Assembly (NCBI GenBank): GCA_009783355.1 | Contig: WRHH01000024.1 | Coordinates: forward strand, 1-36,887 | Reading direction: 5' to 3' | DNA length: 36,887 bases | Source of the DNA: Synergistaceae bacterium | GTDB taxonomy: Bacteria > Synergistota > Synergistia > Synergistales > Aminobacteriaceae | Shown: positions 7,806 through 14,795 of the stretch, in pieces | Position numbering within the stretch: the stretch's first letter is position 1 | Layout: each line of letters begins with the position of its first letter | Notes under the pieces: model-generated | Seen by the model: only the letters and a program-made list of their open reading frames with translations | Told to the model about the DNA's origin: nothing | Databases searched by the model: none | Made by a program: the position numbers and the translations under genes

Positions 7806-7841
7806 AAAATCTCATTTCCAATGTAGAGGAAATGAGATTTT
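7806..7841. terminator. Hairpin terminator at the end of the IS remnant
   Basis: Two exact 14-base arms (7806-7819 and 7828-7841, AAAATCTCATTTCC and its complement) enclose an 8-base loop, with T and A runs at the two ends. It can stop transcription from both the transposase side and the defence operon side. Confidence 0.82.
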
Positions 7842-7887
7842 TGATCGCTTATTAGGGGATTTTTAGGGGCTGTCCAATTTTGTACTG

Positions 7888-8292
7888 TTACAGCCCCGTA
7901 GGAAAATAGAACGAACCAAGCAAAGTCGGGTTAACGTGCGGCGTCCCCGTGCCTTTTGTATTGGTGTTTAACTCTAAATAATGGCTTTGAATGAAGTAGA
8001 AAAGAAATCTGTTATCAACGAGCGATGGCGCAGTTATCTTCGCAAGTGTAGAGCCGATTGCTCCTTTATGCGCTCTGCCAACCAAACCCGAACGTGAGCC
8101 ATCACAAACTATAAGCAAGTCGCCTTCTTCACAAAAAACACATCCCACACCGTCGGTATACGAGTCGATGATGTGTCGTTCAAAAGCCTTAATATCGACG
8201 TATGGCATAAAGCCCGCATGTTGTTCTGTGGACTGCGTATTAGGCTTTTTCCCTTTTTGCATAGTTATTATTTCAGAAAGCGGTAACTCCAT
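7888..8292 (-). pseudogene. hsdS: Type I restriction specificity subunit HsdS, truncated after one TRD
   Basis: About 134 residues remain of a protein that normally has ~400. They form a target-recognition domain: ELPLSEIITMQKGKKP at the start, then PYVDIKAFE, the GDLLIVCDGSRSGLVG segment, and the TGTPHVNPTLLGSFYFP end that leads into the conserved central helix in intact HsdS. After FYFP the frame runs into the IS end and stops at TGL. The second TRD and both spacer helices are lost. I start at the ATG at 8290-8292 with AGGGAG upstream. A TTG at 8325 overlapping the sduA stop is possible. A half-HsdS can sometimes work as a homodimer, but here the dimerisation helix is gone too. Confidence 0.82.
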
Positions 8293-8321
8293 CCATACAC
8301 TCCCTATTCGTTTTATTAAAA

Positions 8322-9542
8322 TCAAAACGGAATTTCATCGTCGTCATAATCAACAATCTCCGAAATTAACGGCTCATCACTCGAATTGAATAACTGTAAA
8401 AGATAGCTTACCCTCATTTTCAATTCATCAAATGTGATGACAGTTACATTCGATATGTTGTTGCGGTAGTTTTCAAAGGTTTTTATCTGGTCTGTCGATA
8501 AGTCGTTCAACTTACCTATAATCACAAAGCATTTCGGACTAAGTACCTCAAACTCTTTATTAGTATTTTGGCAAACGGTATAGTATACTTTTGTTAGCTT
8601 CTCCTTGTAATTTAAGATTTGATTTACCGCTCCACTCATATCTGGGCTTAAACTGTAAGTCCCGCGATACTTTGCGCCAAGCAATTTGGTGCAAGGTGTT
8701 TTTATTTCTATCAGCGCGATATTCTGTGTGAGTTTGTTTTGATATATGAAATCGCATATGTTAGCATTCCTGTTATCAAGCCCTTTCCCACCAACATATG
8801 CCTTGTCCTCAAATATCGTGTAAGGGCAGGAAAATACTTGCGATAAAATCCACTGATTACCTTTGAATATATTTTGCCAGTCTTCCTCTTTTTCATTATC
8901 CATATTCTCATCAAAAACAATAAGCGCACGTTCAAGTTTCGTGATATTTGCAGCTTCAGATAGCGAAGATATGTTCGCTTCGTTTAATTCTTTCAGTCCG
9001 TTTTTTAGCGATTCTAAAAAGTCTGTTTGCGTAATTCTTTGAAGCAACTTCTTGAATAACTCTAAATTTTCGCTCTGCCCAAGCATACTTGCAGCAGATG
9101 AGTCATTCGATATGAATGCCAGCAATTGTTGAAAGCTATTGTCCACTCTCGCAAATGTGCTACTGCCAAGAGGCGTTGTGCCGATTTCTTTGTGTAAATC
9201 AAAAAGATCTTTCAAACCCTCGAACAACTTGTATGTTTCACTGGTATTCAATGATATTTCAATAACTTCGCCGTCCTTGACAGATCTACGTGAGATTTTT
9301 TCAGTCGGGAATTCTGTATCTTTCTTCCTTTTCTTTTCATGTACTAACTTGCCCTTAACACATTTTTGTTGGTCGATATTATTATCAATAATCATAGGCA
9401 CAAATGTAGTCCGTATTCTTTCAGTTGAATTGAGAATGATTGGTGAAGCATCAGCTGTACGCAATGACGTGGACACTAAATCAATCGAGCCGTCAGTCGT
9501 CTCGCGTAGTTCAGAGCTAGAGTCGTCAAATGATACTATCAA
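8322..9542 (-). CDS. sduA: Shedu-type anti-phage nuclease (SduA, DUF4263)
   Basis: The C-terminal ~190 residues match the Shedu/DUF4263 nuclease domain: WQNIFKGNQWILSQVFSCPY, GGKGLDNRNANICDF (D266), and ALIEIKTPCTKLL (E281, K283). This is the D...ExK core of a PD-(D/E)XK nuclease. The N-terminal ~220 residues are variable, as in other Shedu proteins, and may sense invading DNA. Shedu is a known single-gene defence system. Here it sits between the hsdR-like and hsdS genes of a type I locus. The upstream stop forms part of the strong TAAGGAGG ribosome-binding site. The TTG at 9540-9542 has ideal spacing (7 bases), whereas the GTG at 9546-9548 is one base from it. Residue numbers here count from that GTG. 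The gene appears intact. Confidence 0.85.
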   Translation of the reverse strand: MIVSFDDSSSELRETTDGSIDLVSTSLRTADASPIILNSTERIRTTFVPMIIDNNIDQQKCVKGKLVHEKKRKKDTEFPTEKISRRSVKDGEVIEISLNTSETYKLFEGLKDLFDLHKEIGTTPLGSSTFARVDNSFQQLLAFISNDSSAASMLGQSENLELFKKLLQRITQTDFLESLKNGLKELNEANISSLSEAANITKLERALIVFDENMDNEKEEDWQNIFKGNQWILSQVFSCPYTIFEDKAYVGGKGLDNRNANICDFIYQNKLTQNIALIEIKTPCTKLLGAKYRGTYSLSPDMSGAVNQILNYKEKLTKVYYTVCQNTNKEFEVLSPKCFVIIGKLNDLSTDQIKTFENYRNNISNVTVITFDELKMRVSYLLQLFNSSDEPLISEIVDYDDDEIPF

Positions 9543-9554
9543 CGTCACACCTCC

Positions 9555-11126
9555 TTACGCCGCCAATGCGATATTCATCTCATCCAACAACGCCTCATAC
9601 CCATCGCCAAACAGGCTGTAAAACTTGCCCAAGCCGCCATGACGGTTGAACGGGGCGAGGTCTAAATCATCGGGAGTAATCGCCATTGAATTGGCAATAA
9701 AATCCTTTACCATGCGGAGCCAGTTCATCTGCTCGTCGGTAAAATGGACGTGTCCGGCATTCTTCGCCATCGTCCACCTCATGAAGTTATAATTTACCGT
9801 GTCGCTGTACGGCGCAAGCTCGGTGGTGATACCAAGCTCAAATCGCAGCAGCGAAACGATGTCTATTAGTTTGGAAACTGGCGATTTTGTTTTGACTATA
9901 TCCTTTTGCGTGTAGCTGTATGCGTTCCAAAGCCGTTCGGTGGAAAGGTTTTGTTTTTGCATAGCGTCGTAGACTTCCTGAATCATCTGCAATGTGAGCG
10001 GGCGAGTCTTCCATGTGCCGTTATATAGAATGGTCATCGCGGTGATTTCGTCTTTGTTATCCTCTATAAACTGCCGAAACGTGGCTATCTCGGTTTCAGA
10101 TTTCTTTTCATAGTCGCCATCCCAAGCGGCGACATTTACCGTGTCGAGATTGATGTTGTCGATTATCTGGTCGTGCGCTTTTCGCGCGTCAAGCACAAAG
10201 TCGCGCAGCTTTGGCTCATAGAACGGTAAAGCGGCGGCTTCCGCAAGTTCTTCCTGCGTCTTTCCGCTTTGTGCGATATAATCCTCGTCAAAAGCGTTGA
10301 GCAGCGCTTTTGCGGCATCAGATATGGTTAGCCCGTTTGAAATCTCTGTAAATTTTTTCTGCTCTGTCGGCGTTAATTCCTTATCAAGTTTTGTCAGCCG
10401 CCCTGCAAGGGTGGTTAGAGTATCTTCGTCCCTTGCGCCCATCACAACGCCCATCATCAAATCTTTGAGCGAAACGCCGGGTTTACGTTCAAGCGGGCGT
10501 GATTCTGTTTTAAGCGACTTGGTTACGCCCACTGCATCTACAATAACAAATCGTGCTTTATTGCCTGTCGCCATTTGGATAAGAGCGCGGGGGCGATTTT
10601 CGGCAAATGACCGCTCAAGTCCGCAAATCGCCTTAATCTGACAGTCACGGAATCTTTTTTGAGCATCTTCAAATGTTGGAACTACTTTCATTCGGTTACG
10701 AATAGTGGAATCATCCACCATCCACTCATGCATTGTCTCAGGGCGATGAAACGAAAATAATTCACGAGAACGCGCTTTTTCATCGGCATAATCGGTGAAA
10801 CGGGTGATTCTATCTGTGGCTTCATAAGCAAAACGGATCGCCTGACCGCTCACCGTCCACTTGATTCCACTTGCGCCATATCGCTTAGATTGGGCTTCGT
10901 GAACGGTCATATTCTGACCTTCCTCCGCTTTTTTCGCTTCGACAACACAGACAGGCTTTCTGCCTACGAACAAAAGATAGTCAACCGGCCCCGAATCGGT
11001 ATTGAATTCACGCACAGCAACACCCAGTGCGGCAGCAGGATTAAATTCTTTTTTATCCTGTAACAGCCACCCGGAAGCAGTCAATTTTCTATCAATTTCT
11101 ATTCGCGCTTTTTGTTCTGGGGTCAT
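9555..11126 (-). CDS. hsdR: HsdR-like type I restriction subunit lacking the helicase motor
   Basis: Residues 1-190 are a normal HsdR N-terminus of the EcoKI/EcoEI kind, with the PD-(D/E)XK core PVDYLLFVGRKPVCVVEAKK (D51, E65, K67) and the approach to Walker A, RALIQMATG. Where GSGKT should follow, the protein jumps at residue 190 (about 10563) to NKARFVIVDAVGVTKS, which in intact HsdR comes after the second RecA domain. The C-terminal EcoEI_R_C-like region continues to the end. About 400-450 residues holding both RecA lobes are missing, yet the frame is perfectly open over 523 codons. Without ATPase motifs it cannot translocate DNA. The start ATG at 11124-11126 has AGAGG nine bases upstream. 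No hsdM is present in the locus. Either a fresh in-frame deletion or a retained motorless nuclease. Numbering counts from the GTG two codons upstream. Confidence 0.82.
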   Translation of the reverse strand: MTPEQKARIEIDRKLTASGWLLQDKKEFNPAAALGVAVREFNTDSGPVDYLLFVGRKPVCVVEAKKAEEGQNMTVHEAQSKRYGASGIKWTVSGQAIRFAYEATDRITRFTDYADEKARSRELFSFHRPETMHEWMVDDSTIRNRMKVVPTFEDAQKRFRDCQIKAICGLERSFAENRPRALIQMATGNKARFVIVDAVGVTKSLKTESRPLERKPGVSLKDLMMGVVMGARDEDTLTTLAGRLTKLDKELTPTEQKKFTEISNGLTISDAAKALLNAFDEDYIAQSGKTQEELAEAAALPFYEPKLRDFVLDARKAHDQIIDNINLDTVNVAAWDGDYEKKSETEIATFRQFIEDNKDEITAMTILYNGTWKTRPLTLQMIQEVYDAMQKQNLSTERLWNAYSYTQKDIVKTKSPVSKLIDIVSLLRFELGITTELAPYSDTVNYNFMRWTMAKNAGHVHFTDEQMNWLRMVKDFIANSMAITPDDLDLAPFNRHGGLGKFYSLFGDGYEALLDEMNIALAA

Positions 11127-11153
11127 TGTCACTTGCCTCTTTGCTGTTAATTA

Positions 11154-12584
11154 TTACCGTTTCACAATCCAACGTCCGTTTTTCTTTGCACCCTCACGTT
11201 CAAGCAACCCTTTTTCTTTAAGTTCGGCAATCGTTTCCTGTACAGCGCGGCGCGATTTGCTGATGGCTTTGGCTGCATCCACTTGCGTAGCGTTTGGATT
11301 TTCGCGTAAATAATTCAAAATTGCTATTTCCGATAAAGCGCAGTCGCCATCATTTTTGCTGCGCTTTATTTGCGCTTTATTCTGCGCTTTATCTGTTTCG
11401 GCATCAAAGGAAAAGCTGTCGTTAAGCGGTACGACTATTGTAAAAATATCACCGTCAGTCAGTTTCGGATCTGACCCTGAATATCGTTTACTGTATTTAT
11501 ATAGATTTCTAACGCCAGAACCAAGTTCATCTGCCATTCCTATATTACGAAAAAATGCTGCGATAATCGGATTTTTGGGGTTAGGTTCAAAATCATCAGG
11601 CGTTATCAAACTGTTCCGCTCAGCGCGGTTTGCGTTAGATACTGTCATTTGCTCTTTTTCAATCACAAATTTTGCGATATAAGAACTTGTAAACTCTCGA
11701 TGCATTAGAGTGTTCACAAGTATTTCTCGAGCTATTGCGTTACGTAAGCTAATTCGTGCATCACCCTCAAGATAGAACTTATCCCATAAGTGTTTTTCTG
11801 AGAACAGCATCAGCTGTTCGTAACTATCAATTAAGTTTGTTTCCACTATCAAGCGATCATCATAGCGGTCAGTATTGATTTTTCGGAGCAGTGCATCAGT
11901 GCGGTATGTGGGACATACATTCTTAATAACATCATTACGTCCCAATAGCATGACCGCCGCAAGATTATAACCTCTTTGCCCGGTTTCAAAATCCTCACCA
12001 ATTAAGCCCGCGCTCTGCAGTAGTTCAGAATCAGATAGATTCTTCCATGGATGTGCTTGAAAACGGTTTATCGCCATCTGGCGCAGGAGCGGGAGCATAT
12101 CAAGCCTTAAATGCTCATCGGTAACATATGGATAGATTTTCTTTTCAGTATATATCTTTTGTTTGCGGATATACATCTGAGCAATTTGTCCGGTAGCTGA
12201 TATTTTTACATCCGCGTCGCCCATGCGGTCATAGATAACCTTTTTGCAACTATGGACTTCAGACGATGGTGGGATGTGAATATAAATAATATGCTTTCCA
12301 TCATATTCCACAATCTCCGGTGTAAGATACACCGTTGGATTGATTATTTCAGAGTTGCTAACTATATTTATGAAATTCTTTACCATATCCGGCGCAGCGT
12401 ATTTTGGAACGCCGCAAACTGTACCATTGTCTTCAATTCCGAGATATATGTCTCCACCGAAGCGATTGAGAAATGAGCATACCGTTTCATAGGTATCAAT
12501 GCCTATGCCATTGCCACATCGCTTAAATTCAACCGCAACGTTTTCTCCGACGGCAAGAACAGTTCTTAGCTTTTCAATTATCAC
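11154..12584 (-). CDS. AlbA_2 (Schlafen-like) / HATPase_c_4 protein with C-terminal winged helix
   Basis: A 476-residue protein. Residues 13-60 form the AlbA_2 (formerly AAA_4) domain (ENVAVEFKR, VCSFLNRFGGDIYLGIEDNG). Residues ~278-372 form the HATPase-like C-domain (NAIAREILVNTLMHREFTSS, NPIIAAFFRNIGMADELGSG). Residues ~415-470 form a winged helix (ATQVDAAKAISKSRRAVQE). Members of this family are annotated as RecG-like ATP-binding proteins or transcriptional regulators and often accompany restriction systems. The GTG start at 12582-12584 is preceded by AAGGAGGG at nine bases. It is the first gene of the element's defence operon, 27 bp before hsdR. It may regulate the operon or act as its nucleic-acid-binding partner. 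The function is inferred. Confidence 0.8.
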   Translation of the reverse strand: MIIEKLRTVLAVGENVAVEFKRCGNGIGIDTYETVCSFLNRFGGDIYLGIEDNGTVCGVPKYAAPDMVKNFINIVSNSEIINPTVYLTPEIVEYDGKHIIYIHIPPSSEVHSCKKVIYDRMGDADVKISATGQIAQMYIRKQKIYTEKKIYPYVTDEHLRLDMLPLLRQMAINRFQAHPWKNLSDSELLQSAGLIGEDFETGQRGYNLAAVMLLGRNDVIKNVCPTYRTDALLRKINTDRYDDRLIVETNLIDSYEQLMLFSEKHLWDKFYLEGDARISLRNAIAREILVNTLMHREFTSSYIAKFVIEKEQMTVSNANRAERNSLITPDDFEPNPKNPIIAAFFRNIGMADELGSGVRNLYKYSKRYSGSDPKLTDGDIFTIVVPLNDSFSFDAETDKAQNKAQIKRSKNDGDCALSEIAILNYLRENPNATQVDAAKAISKSRRAVQETIAELKEKGLLEREGAKKNGRWIVKR

Positions 12585-12693
12585 AGATCTGCGCCCTCCT
12601 TCGTTTTATATGAAATAGTCGTCCACATTCTGCAAAAATCCTTCAACCATCCTTTTCTCCAGTATAGCCATCATCTCCGCTCAATAAACACAC

Positions 12694-12709
12694 ACAATAT
12701 TGTATTATA
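12694..12709 (-). promoter_or_regulatory. -10 box with palindromic operator for the element's defence operon
   Basis: On the minus strand TATAAT (12704-12709) is followed directly by the perfect 10-bp palindrome ACAATATTGT (12694-12703), which would cover the transcription start of the AlbA_2-hsdR-sduA-hsdS operon. Its position suits a repressor. The AlbA_2 protein with its winged helix is an obvious but untested candidate. No good -35 is seen. Confidence 0.45.
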
Positions 12710-12719
12710 CTCCTCTAAA

Positions 12720-13988
12720 TCATGAATTTGCATTTTTCAAAATATTATTATCGTGAGAGATCTTCGCAAGCAGTTCTACCGCCGCCTGTTTGACCTGCGG
12801 CGCAAGATGCGCGTATCGCAGGGTCATCTCCATATCAGCATGTCCCATAAGTTCCCGCACCGTGTTTAGGTCAACGCCGCGCATCACCAGTTGCGAAGCG
12901 AAGTCGTGTCTCATGTCGTGCCATCGGAAATTTTCTATTTGAGCAGCATTCAATATTCCGAACCATGCTTTTTTTACGTTGTTAAGCATTCCGCCTGACA
13001 CCGGAGAGGGAAAAACAAGTGCCTCGCTAACTGTATTTGTTGACTGAGTTTTCCATGAAAGAAGCAATTCAACAGCGACGCTGTTCAGTGGAATTCGAAG
13101 CGTCTTACCGGACTTCGATACAGCAGCTCTCATTATTATGGTATTGCTCTTGAAATCTACGTCGCCCCAAAGAAGAGCGAACAAGCTACCCTGTCTTATG
13201 CCGGTATGAAGCGACAATAAAACCATAGGTTTAATATGATCCGCAAATTTTCCGTTTAAAGTCGGCATAAGAGCACGGGCACGCTCGGCAAGATATTCAT
13301 TGTGGTTCTTTCTCGCCTCTCGAATCCTTTTCTCTCGGGCGTCCAAAGCTGACATAAGGCGTTCCCGCTCGTCGTCAGAGAGGTACCTAACCTTCACTTC
13401 TGAATCATATTCTTTGAGCAGTTCGAGTTTTTCCAACGGATTCAATTCAATATAACCGTGTTTTACACCCCAATTGAGAGCAGCTCTCAGCGCGACAATG
13501 TTTTTATTAATTGTGGCCGCTTTCCTGCCTTGTTCAAGTCGGCTGTTTCGCCATGAATAAAACTCGGATATTTTTAGTTCATCAATTGAGCGGGAATAAA
13601 ATGCTTCTTCAAACTGGGATTTCATCATGTTCAAAGTTGCTTGAGCCGCTTTATGGGTGTTTAAGCGCCACTCTGCGTAAGTATTGTTTATAAAATCGCC
13701 TAATAACAATTTATGCTTTGATTTTACTTTTGTTAATATTTCTCCACGTTTGTGGCGGGCTGTAATATCTTTCGCTTCGTCACGGGCTTGAGTTACTGTA
13801 TATTCATCGACAGTTCCAATTTTATGATTAACGTAATTCTCGTTCTCTTTACGATAACCAACATACCATACTTTACTTGATGTGCCAACATAAAGGCGCA
13901 ATTTTTGACAACCGGCGTCAGTAATCCAGTATGCTTTGTCAGGAGATTTTATTGAACTGACATATGATTGAGTGAGACGAATTTTCAT
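12720..13988 (-). CDS. Tyrosine-type site-specific integrase
   Basis: A 422-residue phage/island integrase. It has an N-terminal arm-binding domain (residues 1-95, AYWITDAGCQKLRLYVG), a SAM-like core-binding domain (~96-190) and a C-terminal catalytic domain. The catalytic residues are all present: R265 (HTGIRQGS), a lysine near 292, H357 and R360 (WHDMRHDF), H383 (LMGHAD) and the nucleophile Y392 (TLRYAHL). The ATG at 13988 follows GGAGGCTTATT. The gene lies about 160 bp from attR and reads away from it, with an arm-type repeat in its own leader, which suggests autoregulation. It is the expected recombinase for the tRNA-Gly insertion. Confidence 0.93.
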   Translation of the reverse strand: MKIRLTQSYVSSIKSPDKAYWITDAGCQKLRLYVGTSSKVWYVGYRKENENYVNHKIGTVDEYTVTQARDEAKDITARHKRGEILTKVKSKHKLLLGDFINNTYAEWRLNTHKAAQATLNMMKSQFEEAFYSRSIDELKISEFYSWRNSRLEQGRKAATINKNIVALRAALNWGVKHGYIELNPLEKLELLKEYDSEVKVRYLSDDERERLMSALDAREKRIREARKNHNEYLAERARALMPTLNGKFADHIKPMVLLSLHTGIRQGSLFALLWGDVDFKSNTIIMRAAVSKSGKTLRIPLNSVAVELLLSWKTQSTNTVSEALVFPSPVSGGMLNNVKKAWFGILNAAQIENFRWHDMRHDFASQLVMRGVDLNTVRELMGHADMEMTLRYAHLAPQVKQAAVELLAKISHDNNILKNANS

Positions 13989-14000
13989 AATAAGCCTCCA

Positions 14001-14024
14001 TTTCTTTACAGCATATTTACAGCA
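14001..14024 (+). promoter_or_regulatory. Putative integrase arm-type binding site, right end
   Basis: The second copy of the 24-bp sequence at 7091-7114, in the same orientation, with two mismatches. It again holds two TTACAGC units 11 bp apart. It lies between the integrase promoter and its ribosome-binding site, so integrase bound here could repress its own synthesis. Confidence 0.55.
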
Positions 14025-14029
14025 AATAA

Positions 14030-14058
14030 ATTATATATTATAGAAAAATAAAGAACAA
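14030..14058 (-). promoter_or_regulatory. Integrase promoter
   Basis: On the minus strand TTGTTC (14053-14058), a 17-bp spacer and TATAAT (14030-14035) stand about 42 bp upstream of the integrase ATG. The -10 is perfect, but the -35 shares only the first three bases with consensus. Confidence 0.5.
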
Positions 14059-14145
14059 GCATGAAAAGGTATATATAGATAATATGTTGTGTTTCAACGC
14101 GTTATAAATATGTTTTAAGGAATGGTAAATGATTAACACTTTGTT

Positions 14146-14249
14146 AGCATTAGCTTCCCAAGCTAAGGGTCGCGGGTCCGAATCCCGTCGTCCGCTCCAG
14201 AGATATCAAGGGTTTATGAGAATATCGTAAACCCTTTTTGTTTTTCCTT
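14146..14249. repeat. Right attachment site (attR), displaced tRNA-Gly 3' end
   Basis: A copy of 6994-7097 with three mismatches, containing the anticodon arm, T-arm, acceptor 3' strand and terminator of tRNA-Gly but no 5' part. It is not a functional tRNA. It marks the chromosomal junction of the element. Confidence 0.92.
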
Positions 14250-14302
14250 TAAATAAGCATTCTCGAAAATAAAATTAACATCACGCTTGAAAAATCAATT
14301 GA

Positions 14303-14566
14303 GAATATGCTCAATCGGCGCTAGCAGAAGAATACCAGCAATTATTGAACATACCCGATAAATCAAAGATTGATTGTTTTCATTTGGCTGTTTGTGTAAT
14401 TGCTGAGATGGATTACTTATTGAGTTGGAATTGTACGCACTTGGGAATACACACATTCGCATTTGTGAAGATCAAGGAATATAATGAAAATCTAGGACTA
14501 TTTACACCTCTTTTGCTAACGCCAGAGGCATTGATGGAAATTTACGAAATGGAGGAACAATCATGA
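14303..14566 (+). pseudogene. PIN-domain (VapC-like) protein, C-terminal remnant
   Basis: After a TGA at 14300-14302 an 87-codon frame encodes the second half of a PIN domain: SALAEEYQQLLNIPDKSK, IDCFHLAVCVIAEMDYLLSW with the conserved acidic residue and the WNCTHL motif, and NLGLFTPLLLTPEALME. The first half, with the leading DTS/D catalytic acids, is missing, so RNase activity is unlikely. It begins ~50 bp after attR, so the truncation may be tied to integration history. Its stop overlaps the ATG of the next small gene (ATGA), as in a toxin-antitoxin pair. Translation could start at the TTG at 14345. Confidence 0.75.
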
Positions 14567-14760
14567 TTTATATTGATGTTAACCCCGTCACGGAAGTTCG
14601 CCGCAATCGCGAATTGCTGCTTGAAAAGCACGGTGGGATAGATGGCTTACACAAACACATGGACGAAGAGCGCCCTAAGCTTGAAAAGCAAGGATGGAGA
14701 TTTGTTACTCTTGAAGAAGTGTTGGCAAAAAAACATGCAAAGGATATGGCAGTAAGCTAA
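14563..14760 (+). CDS. Small protein coupled to the PIN gene
   Basis: A 65-residue charged protein (MIYIDVNPVTEVRRNRELLL, ending in KKHAKDMAVS) whose ATG overlaps the PIN stop codon. GGAGGA six bases upstream is a strong ribosome-binding site. The position after a PIN-domain gene and the small size suggest an antitoxin-like or accessory partner. I do not recognise a DNA-binding fold. With the PIN gene broken it may be a leftover. Confidence 0.6.
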   Translation: MIYIDVNPVTEVRRNRELLLEKHGGIDGLHKHMDEERPKLEKQGWRFVTLEEVLAKKHAKDMAVS

Positions 14761-14795
14761 GCATTTGAAGCGTTGATGATAGAAAACGGAAAAAA

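Larger units (their letters stand above)
7514..7897 (+). mobile_element. IS1182-like insertion sequence remnant (right part only)
   Basis: The remnant consists of the transposase 3' end, its terminator and a right end in which GGGGCTGT (7866-7873) and ACAGCCCC (7890-7897) form an inverted repeat. The end abuts hsdS codons exactly where that protein stops making sense (after FYFP). The left end of the IS and the other half of hsdS are missing, so an adjacent deletion followed insertion. Confidence 0.7.
6994..14249. mobile_element. Integrative element of about 7.15 kb in tRNA-Gly carrying a defence operon
   Basis: The element is bounded by 104-bp direct repeats of the tRNA-Gly 3' end. It encodes a tyrosine integrase at its right end and carries near-identical 24-bp repeats (7091-7114 and 14001-14024) that look like integrase arm-binding sites. 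Its cargo is AlbA_2/HATPase protein, motor-deleted HsdR, Shedu nuclease and truncated HsdS, all on one strand, plus an IS1182-like remnant. No replication, packaging or conjugation gene is seen, so it would be a satellite-like or defence-dedicated island that depends on helpers. An excisionase gene was not recognised. Confidence 0.88.
13989..14302. other. Integrase promoter and attR region without genes
   Basis: It contains the integrase promoter, one arm-type site, about 90 bp of AT-rich element DNA, the attR repeat with its duplicate terminator, and ~50 bp of chromosomal DNA leading into the PIN remnant. No coding frame is supported. Confidence 0.7.

Noticed and set aside
12606..12671. 21-codon leader frame before the AlbA_2 gene
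   Set aside because: It has only a weak ribosome-binding site and no recognisable feature; too little support to call it a gene.
14146..14221. Second tRNA-Gly gene
   Set aside because: Only the 3' part is present; the 5' acceptor strand and D-arm are missing, so it is the displaced attR copy.
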